This document shows, piece by piece, positions 58,201-64,000 of a stretch of DNA of 64,000 nt (its first letter is position 1; the number at the start of each line of letters is the position of its first letter). The translations under genes and the position numbers were made by a program. Source of the DNA: Acanthosepion esculentum (Eukaryota; Mollusca; Cephalopoda; Sepiida; Sepiidae). Location: the NCBI GenBank assembly GCA_964036315.1, contig OZ038507.1, forward strand, positions 58,604,502 to 58,668,501, read 5' to 3'. The notes beneath the pieces were generated by a model that saw nothing but the letters and a program-made list of their open reading frames with translations, searched no databases and was not told the origin of the DNA.

Positions 58201-59848
58201 GGATGTGGTTTCAGTTTTGGATGTTGAAAGATTTTCCTCTTTATCCAGATTATTAAGAATTGTTTCATATGTTTTCAAGTTTGTGTTTTCATTAAAGAAA
58301 TCTAGCTTAGATCCTGTTTTGGCTGCTAGATTGTATTTGATAAAATTAATGCAGTCTTTATTTCTACCCAGAGAAAAATATTTCTTGTTAAACCCTTCCA
58401 ACTCAGACGTCCCCTCTCTGGTTGCTAATCTAAATCTGTTTTTGGACGGAGACGGATTAGTTAGATGTAGGGGAAGAATTGGAGAATCTCATCTTTATAC
58501 ACCGGAGATATTGTATCCAGTCTTATTACCTAGATTCTGTCATTTCACTGTGTTGGTCATTTTGGATTGCCATGAGAAGTGTAAACACTTAGGTATCGCT
58601 GCTACTCTTCGTAAAATACGTCTATCTGGTTTCTGGATTAATAAATCTAGACAAGCAGTAAAATTTGCCATTTCTTCTTGTAGCTTATGTAGAAAGTATA
58701 ATTCTTTGTCCTTTAATTACCCTAAAGTGACCAATCTTCCCAAGCACAGGGTTAATTTTATTAGACCTTTCTTACATACAGGGATAGATATCACCGGACA
58801 TTTATGGATAGAGGATGGAAATGAGATGAAAAAGTTCTATATTTTGGTTTTCACCTGTTTCAATGTCAGGGCTATTCATTTGGAATTGGTTGCAGATATG
58901 TCGGCTCATGCAGTGATTCTTGCGTTGGTGAGGTTTTTTAATTTATATGGGGTACCTTCCCATATATACTCTGACAATGCACGTTCCTTTGTGGCTGGTT
59001 GTGACTTGATTAAGCGAGTGTTTATTTCTGATGAATTTGAGGGAAAGTTTAGCTCTTACAATATTAAACATTTAACGATACCTTTGTATTCGGCATGGTT
59101 TGGTAGTACTTGGGAGCGACTTATCAAGACAGTAAAAGGCTGTTTGTATAAATTGGTGGGACGAGAGAGGCTACCTTACTTTGAATTACTTACAGTGTTA
59201 TCTGACATACAAAATGCGGTCAATTCTCGTCCGCTAACATATAGATGTTCAGGGGATTATGAACTTGATGTTATTTCCCCTAACGCTTTTCTTTGTCCCC
59301 ATTATAACAACTCTGTGTTTTTGAATATCAAAGATAACCCTTTTGACGTTGAGGTTCCCAATAGAATGAATCTATTGGACAGTCTGGAGAAAAGAGATCT
59401 TCTTCTTGAAAGATTCCACAAATTGTGGCATGAAGATTATTTGTTGAGCTTGCGAGAACAATCTCGAGAATTATATCAGAGGGATTTTAGGAATGTCATT
59501 GGGGTTGATGATGTAGTTCTCATAAAAAATCCAGCTAAATCTAGACCCTACTGGTCGTTAGGTAGAGTTGTTGATGTAATACCTGGTAACGATGGAAATA
59601 TTAGGTCCGCTAAGGTGAAGAAACCCGATGGTAATTCTTACTTATATTCGATTAAACATTTGTATCCTTTGGAGTTATCGATCACTCACTCCCACCAAAC
59701 AATCAGCTCCCCAGCAGAAAATATGGAAGATAGTGATTTAAATGGGGGTATGACTGATGTCAGATCAAGTGAATTCTGTCCTAAATACAGATCCAAAAGG
59801 AAAATTAAAAAAGTATGTGACAAAAATAGGGATTATCTTTGGTACTGA
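58199..59848 (+). CDS. BEL/Pao retrotransposon integrase and DUF5641 region (5'-truncated polyprotein)
   Basis: A 549-codon open frame with the C-terminal part of a BEL/Pao pol polyprotein, which inserts the cDNA into the genome. Residues about 11-60 (FSSLSRLLRIVSY, ARLYLIKLMQ) are the linker before integrase. Zinc finger H125-H130-C161-C164. Catalytic core: D197 (HTGIDITG), D259 (YSDNARSF) and E306 (GSTWERLIK), spacing longer than DD35E as usual in Pao. Residues about 400-492 form the DUF5641-like tail (DDVVLIKNP, YWSLGRVVDVIPG, IKHLYPLEL). The stop is at 59846-59848. The listed first codon is TTG at a truncation junction, so there is no genuine start; protease, RT and RNase H are absent upstream. 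All integrase key residues are kept, suggesting a young copy. Confidence 0.92.
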   Translation: MDVVSVLDVERFSSLSRLLRIVSYVFKFVFSLKKSSLDPVLAARLYLIKLMQSLFLPREKYFLLNPSNSDVPSLVANLNLFLDGDGLVRCRGRIGESHLYTPEILYPVLLPRFCHFTVLVILDCHEKCKHLGIAATLRKIRLSGFWINKSRQAVKFAISSCSLCRKYNSLSFNYPKVTNLPKHRVNFIRPFLHTGIDITGHLWIEDGNEMKKFYILVFTCFNVRAIHLELVADMSAHAVILALVRFFNLYGVPSHIYSDNARSFVAGCDLIKRVFISDEFEGKFSSYNIKHLTIPLYSAWFGSTWERLIKTVKGCLYKLVGRERLPYFELLTVLSDIQNAVNSRPLTYRCSGDYELDVISPNAFLCPHYNNSVFLNIKDNPFDVEVPNRMNLLDSLEKRDLLLERFHKLWHEDYLLSLREQSRELYQRDFRNVIGVDDVVLIKNPAKSRPYWSLGRVVDVIPGNDGNIRSAKVKKPDGNSYLYSIKHLYPLELSITHSHQTISSPAENMEDSDLNGGMTDVRSSEFCPKYRSKRKIKKVCDKNRDYLWY

Positions 59849-60013
59849 GATGTAATTGAATATGATTAATGGAGCGAGATTCTGTTTGGAAATACTAGGA
59901 GAAGAACAATGTTACAAGATTGTTTTTCTTTATATTGGATAAATTTAGTGCCCATCTTATAGATTGAAATTTAACTGGTATAGCTTAAAGAACATTTTTT
60001 TTCTTTTTCTTTT
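59849..60013. other. Spacer between Pao integrase and RNase H pieces
   Basis: AT-rich, no open frame; a T-rich run (59995-60016) ends where the RNase H frame starts. It may contain Pao 3' non-coding or LTR sequence, which I cannot verify. Confidence 0.35.
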
Positions 60014-60406
60014 CTTGATGGGAGAGTTTGGAACAGAATCTTTGCAGAATTTATCGAGTTAGATAGTCTGAAATTCCCAAGATGGGTAATCGACACTTCT
60101 ATAGAATTTGATTTCATAATATTCTGTGATGCTTCTATGAAGGCTTATGGTTTTGCTATCTATATCCTCCAAAAGGGCTCTGCTAATTTAATTTTTGCCA
60201 AGGCTAAGGTTGCACCTTTAGCTAGGAAAACTTTACCATCTTTAGAGTTATTATCGGTGGTTTTAGCTTTTAAGTGTTTATTAAATATAGTAAAAAATCT
60301 TTCTTCTAATATAGGAAAAATTATACTGGCGGTTGATGCTCAGGTAGTGTTGTCTTGGATATTATCTGAAGACATTAAAACAAAAAATGTGTTCCTAAAA
60401 AATAGA
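60014..60406 (+). pseudogene. BEL/Pao RNase H fragment (out of order)
   Basis: The frame reads VWNRIFAEFIELDSLKFPRW, then IIFCDASMKAYGFAIYI, LARKTLPSLELLSVVLAF, ILAVDAQVVLSWIL and KNVFLKNR. The acidic residues of Pao RNase H are visible: D in FCDAS, E in LPSLELL and D in LAVDAQ. The fragment stops at (TA)n (60406). RNase H should precede integrase in pol, so its position downstream shows a rearrangement or two separate truncated copies. The part linking RNase H to integrase is missing. Confidence 0.85.
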
Positions 60407-60424
60407 CTATATATATATATATAG
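60407..60424. repeat. Short (TA)n at Pao/PLE junction
   Basis: About 18 bp TA, followed by a GA-rich patch. Confidence 0.9.
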
Positions 60425-60449
60425 TGTTAAAGAGAGAGAGAAAGGGAAA

Positions 60450-60848
60450 GATATATAATTGTGTATTTGGGCAGTAATCCCTCTTTTATACAAGTTTCAT
60501 AAAATACGACTGACAAGTTACTGCGGTTAAATTTTTACTTCAATTTTTCTTGGAAGGAAATTATGAGAATAATTTTCTTCTTTTCTGGATATAAATTCTG
60601 TAGAAATTGTCCAAATGTTTTGTATGTCAATGCACTCTCGGCTATACTTTTAACCATTACCAAGGATGATTTTATTTTTACTTCTAACTGAGATTGTTTT
60701 ATGCGTGTATCTAGAGTTCTAGAAAGGTTTTATTTCCAAAACACGGTCAGAACATTGTGACCGTGTTTATAGTTGATGTTGGTTTTTCTTTTTATTAATA
60801 ATGCTTTCATTATTTTTAGCCTTTTTGTACAAGCAAAAATCCGACAAT
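60450..60848 (-). pseudogene. Penelope-like element C-terminal codons and 3' end
   Basis: The minus frame near 60845-60735 gives CTKRLKIMKALLIKRK and YKHGHNVLTVFWK with a stop, homologous to the end of the PLE at 49130-49545. The 3' region includes the TGGTTAAAAGTATAGCCGA block (about 60655) and AGGGATTACTGCCCAAATAC at 60488-60469, as at 26745. It is joined to the SINE D tail at about 60848. Confidence 0.78.
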
Positions 60849-61140
60849 GATTTAAAGACAGATTTATGTTTAACATTCTTTTTATAGATACAAGTATTTA
60901 AGTAAATGCTCTGTTTATAATAAACAGTATTAAAAAACATTTACTGGCCTGAATGTCCGAGAAATTTTCATAAAAAATATTCGTCCTCCGACTGGATTCG
61001 AACCTGTATCCTATACGGAAACGTCATATAGCCTGACGTGTCTTTTTACCGATTCGACCACAGAGGATCGTTCGGTAGGCAAGGTCGAATTTACTGCTTT
61101 TAAACTTCAATCATCCATGAATCTCTCACGTACATTCATA
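60849..61140 (-). repeat. SINE D, minus strand, with intact tRNA-like head
   Basis: The tail (TTATAGATACAAGTATTTAA, AGTAAATGCTCTGTTTATAA) is followed by the head 60977-61067. On the minus strand the head has GGTCGAATCGGT, an anticodon-type arm CGTCA-GGCTATA-TGACG, and B box GGTTCGAATCC. This is the best-folding copy of the three. Confidence 0.8.
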
Positions 61141-61242
61141 TCTGCTCATGGCGTATCAAATGCCATTCAAAGCTGTTTATTATAAACAGAGCATTTACTT
61201 AAATATTTGTTTCTATAAAAAGAATGTTAATATAAAAATGTC

Positions 61243-61321
<79 letters not shown>
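61141..61321 (+). repeat. SINE D tail in inverse orientation and (TA)n
   Basis: CTGTTTATTATAAACAGAGC and ATAAAAAGAATGTTAATATA are the plus-strand tail, so this forms a foldback with 60849-60960. (TA)n 61246-61321 follows. Confidence 0.85.
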
Positions 61322-61323
<2 letters not shown>

Positions 61324-61334
61324 TAATGTTAGAT

Positions 61335-61440
61335 CGGGAATGGATTCAATATTTAATTCTCCTTCAGGACGTTGGTGATCATGGCTCTCCACAATTTCCT
61401 ATCGTTTGTAGCTCTTACCAAAAATAAATCTTCTATTTCT
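61335..61440 (-). pseudogene. LINE 3' coding end scrap
   Basis: GATCATGGCTCTCCACAATT and TATCGTTTGTAGCTCTTACC are the inverse of the ATNDRKLWRAMI codons of the LINE at 42646-42905. Confidence 0.6.
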
Positions 61441-61469
61441 CTCTAATTATCACTCTCCGTTTCTTTTGT

Positions 61470-62420
61470 TACGGAAACGATGAGAGACAGAGTGAGTAAG
61501 AGAGAGAGAAAGAAAGATAGAGAGAAGATAGTGAGAAAGAGTGAGAGTAAAAGAGAGTGGGTAAGAGAGAGAAAGACAGTAACAGAGAGTAATAGGGGGA
61601 GGGTATGAGAGAGAGTAATAGAGAGAGACAGAATAAAAGAGAGAGTAAGAAAGTAAGAGAGAGGAAGAGAGTGAGAGAGAGAATAAGAGAGAGCTTAAAA
61701 AAGAGAAAGAAGTAACAGAGCGAGAGTAAGAAAGAGAGACTAAGAAAGAGAGAAAATGAGTAAGAGAGGGAAAGTAAGAGAGAGAGAGAGAGTAAGAAAG
61801 AGCTTAAACGATAGAGTAAGGGAGAGTACGAGGAAGAGTAAAAAGAGAGAGAGAAAGAGAATAAGAGAGAGAGAGAGAGAGAGAGAGAGTAAAAGAGAGA
61901 GAAGAAAGGAAAAGAATTAGAAAAGAATGAGAGAATAACGAGAGAAAAGTGAGTGATAAAGAAGTAAGAGAAAGGAAGAAACAGTGAGAGGAGAAAAAGA
62001 GAGGAAGAAATAGAGAAGGACATGTACGTGTGTGTGTGTGTGTGCGCGTGTGTGTCTGTATGTGAAAAGAAAATTACAAAGGAAAGAGAGAGGGGGTAGT
62101 AAAAGAGAAATGTAGCGAGAAATGAGATAGAAAGAAAAACATGTGAGAGAGAAAAGAGAAAGAAGAGAGAGATCGAAGAGTGAGAGAGAGAGAGACAAGA
62201 AAGAGAAAAAGAGGGAGAAAACTAGAGTAGAGGGTGTGTACAGAGAAGATACAATGTGACAATGTGACAGCGAATAAGAGGTTGAAAGAGAGAAAGGAGG
62301 ACGAGAGATAGCAAATAGAGAAAAAGGTTAGAGTGGGAGAGAGAGAGAGAGAGAGCGGAGAGAAAGAGAAAGAGAAAAATGAAAATAGAGATGGAGAGGG
62401 AGAAAGCAAAAAAAAAAAAA
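61470..62420. repeat. Polypurine (GAGA)n tract, ~0.95 kb
   Basis: AG-rich with GAGAGA, AGTAAGAGAG and GAAAGAGA units, a (TG)n island at 62030-62055 and a run of A at 62408. Minus frames are Ser/Leu-rich artefacts. Confidence 0.95.
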
Positions 62421-62847
62421 TTGAAATCCTAAAAATATAACTTGGTAAACAGCTTAAATTGTTTTAAAACTTTATCAAATTTTATCCTTTGGGGACCGCT
62501 CGCTATGTAGCTTTTGGGGAAGAAAAACGCTTCTTTAAGTGGGTTAATGTGTAACCTTCTTCATTTAAAGAAGGTTAATGCTTTTGAGCAACCTTACAAA
62601 AAAAATTTGCTGACGGCGATATTTTGCATTAAAATGCAGGGAAAACATTTTTTTTCTCCCTCGGGTTTTCCAGAACAGGAAAAGATAATTCAAGTAAAGA
62701 AGAAAAGAAAACATGGCTGATACAATGGCTGCCATATTGGATATTGCATAAATAAATCCGAATAATAATTTTGTTTATTCTGCTTTTCAATGATAGAAAA
62801 GACATTCCGAAACTGGCAAACATATTGTTTTCATTAGCTTTTTGGAA
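62421..62847. other. Unassigned sequence
   Basis: CTTCTTTAAG and inverse near 62530-62575 form a small hairpin; no gene. Confidence 0.35.
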
Positions 62848-62882
62848 AAGGTGGGTGACAAGACTTTCGGACCACGCTGTAC
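62848..62882 (-). mobile_element. Isolated mariner-like MITE end
   Basis: GGTGACAAGACTTTCGGACC then ACGCTGTA matches the right end of the element at 63008-63237. Confidence 0.6.
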
Positions 62883-63007
62883 CGAGGCCAAGAAATGGGG
62901 GATGTGTTTAATACTAAAGAACAGTCCAAAACTGATCCCTCACTTTTTACCATCCTTTTTATTTGATTACCTACAAGTATGTTTTGTAATTTCATCTATG
63001 AATCCAC

Positions 63008-63237
63008 AGGGTGGTCCGAATGTTTTGTCACCCTACATAATATAATTTTTCTGTTTCAGATGGCTGGCACGAAAATGATGGTCTTCATACAGATCTTCTC
63101 GATGTGTGACAGCGTCAATGAAAATGAATAAACTGAATTCAATACATGTGCTTTGTATTACTTCATTACTTGTTCGTCTCTTGTTCTCATTATCTTTTTT
63201 GGTAGGGGGTGACAAGACTTTCGGACCATCCTGTATA
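63008..63237. mobile_element. Tc1/mariner-like MITE, ~230 bp
   Basis: Inverted ends CAGGGTGGTCCGAATGTTTT-GTCACCC and GGGTGACAAGACTTTCGGACC-ATCCTG followed by TA. The preceding dinucleotide is CA, not TA, so the duplication is imperfect. The minus-strand interior reads FIDAVTHREDLYEDHHFRAS, possibly a relic of coding sequence; no transposase catalytic motif is present. Confidence 0.65.
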
Positions 63238-63249
63238 TTGTTTTAAAAC

Positions 63250-63513
63250 GTGATGATTAGAATTGGAATAAAACCTAAACATATGAAAGTGAATTTATAT
63301 ATTTCCCTTGTTGAAATAATAGACAGAGAACATCACTGGAAAATACGAAAACTTAAAGAATCAGCACATATGCTAGGCCACAGAAATCTTCTAATCCGAC
63401 GAAGCATAGAAATGAATACAATACGGGAACTAGTAATGCGGGGTGCTAGAAAAAAAACAATACCAAAAACAAAAAATTGCAATATGAGCTCCGGTAAAAA
63501 AAATGATCTCTGA
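63250..63513 (+). pseudogene. Possible PLE GIY-YIG C-terminal fragment
   Basis: The 87-codon frame contains EIIDREHHWKIRKLKESAHM and IRRSIEMNTI, which resembles the end of PLE endonuclease domains (W..RK.KEA.., followed by .NR....). No YIG motif is present, so the call rests on a loose match. Confidence 0.35.
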
Positions 63514-63534
63514 GACATTATGTTTCAAAAATTC

Positions 63535-64000
63535 ATACACTGATGTCCTCAAAGACACATGGCCCAGAGGATAAGAACGTTGGTTGGACCCAGTGATTTG
63601 ACCCAAAGATTTGTGAGTTCAATACTTGGCTACTGCTGAATAAAAACTTGAAAGGAAGACATCCTGAAGAGACGTGGCACGTCGAAATCGAACAATGTAT
63701 CCGAGTGGGGAGGGTTAAGTTTGAAATTCCAATCACATGATGAAGAAGCGTACAAAAACCAAACGCTGTGAATATAAATAATTACAATAACTCATCTCAG
63801 AAATATCGACATATCATGAAGAAGGCCGGAGCGTACAACGGCCGAAACGTCTTGCATATGGCAATAAAGATGAGGACAACGGCCCGAACAATGTAAATAG
63901 TGTAAATAGTTACAATATCTCATCTCAGAAATATAGACAGATCGTTAATAAGGCCGTAGCGTACAACGGCCGAAACGTCGTTAATATGACAATAAAGATG
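63535..64000 (+). repeat. SINE A with two or more tandem tail units (runs off the window)
   Basis: tRNA-like head with A box TGGCCCAGAGG (63560-63570) and B box GAGTTCAATAC (63614-63624), 44 bp apart. The body has GAGACGTGGCACGTCG. From about 63775 the tail ATTACAATAACTCATCTCAG, CATGAAGAAGGCCGGAGCGT, ACAACGGCCGAAACGTC and GATGAGGACAACGGCCCGAA repeats with a period near 120 bp. This tail is the parent sequence of the satellite at 264-1763. Confidence 0.85.

Noticed and set aside
58199..58401. Minus-strand codons 1-69 of the PLE-like frame as part of the PLE
   Set aside because: This stretch is antisense to the conserved start of the Pao integrase region; PLE similarity begins only near the KVYIG motif at about 58176.

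Overview
This window looks like AT-rich, gene-poor DNA from a metazoan nuclear genome. I found no host protein-coding gene, rRNA or CRISPR array. The evidence is low GC, very long simple repeats such as (TA)n, (ATT)n, (GATA)n and (GAAA)n, tRNA-headed SINEs, several LINE families, Penelope-like elements (PLEs), a BEL/Pao retrotransposon fragment, MITEs and candidate solo LTRs. This mixture fits a lophotrochozoan, and a mollusc (possibly a cephalopod) is my best guess. The taxon is an inference; nothing in the sequence proves it.

Layout. 0-4.4 kb: 3' end of a LINE with a restriction-like endonuclease (RLE), a 119-bp satellite made from a SINE tail, and SINE copies in opposite orientations. 4.4-6.2 kb: a 1.8-kb polypurine tract. 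6.6-9.2 kb: SINEs and foldback units beside (TA)n. 9.4-12.8 kb: two minus-strand copies of the RLE LINE end separated by (ATT)n, within a local rearranged duplication. 12.9-16.5 kb: a candidate solo LTR, a dispersed ~146-bp repeat and a SINE with an 85-nt class-II tRNA-like head. 17.8-20.6 kb: a TCTA composite array and a ~135-bp satellite. 21-30.3 kb: 5'-truncated LINE insertions, duplicated repeats, a PLE end and a SINE with target-site duplication. 30.4-31.2 kb: a nested palindrome. 32.7-39.7 kb: purine minisatellite, a MITE inside (TA)n and further polypurine arrays. 41.6-49.6 kb: LINE fragments, a 34-bp minisatellite, a three-copy repeat with a MITE-like insertion, and a PLE GIY-YIG remnant. 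50-56.4 kb: LINE, second MITE copy, pyrimidine tract, GATA array with a solo LTR, a reverse-transcriptase relic and a three-copy ~145-bp repeat. 56.8-61.3 kb: foldback SINE/PLE ends around a BEL/Pao integrase ORF (549 codons) and a separate BEL/Pao RNase H piece lying in reversed order. 61.3-64 kb: LINE end, polypurine tract, mariner-like MITE and a SINE running off the window.

The retroelement coding pieces are mostly 5'-truncated or frameshifted; the Pao integrase and the RLE LINE C-terminus are the longest open frames that look like real proteins. Two themes link much of the window. First, (TA)n arrays repeatedly sit at the ends of PLEs, SINEs, MITEs and palindromes. Second, a compact motif resembling a hammerhead-ribozyme core (CTGANGA or a variant, a short region often able to pair, then GAAA) recurs in PLE ends, palindromes and the SINE-tail satellite. 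Hammerhead motifs in PLE terminal repeats are known; their spread into palindromes and a satellite here is inferred from reading the sequence.
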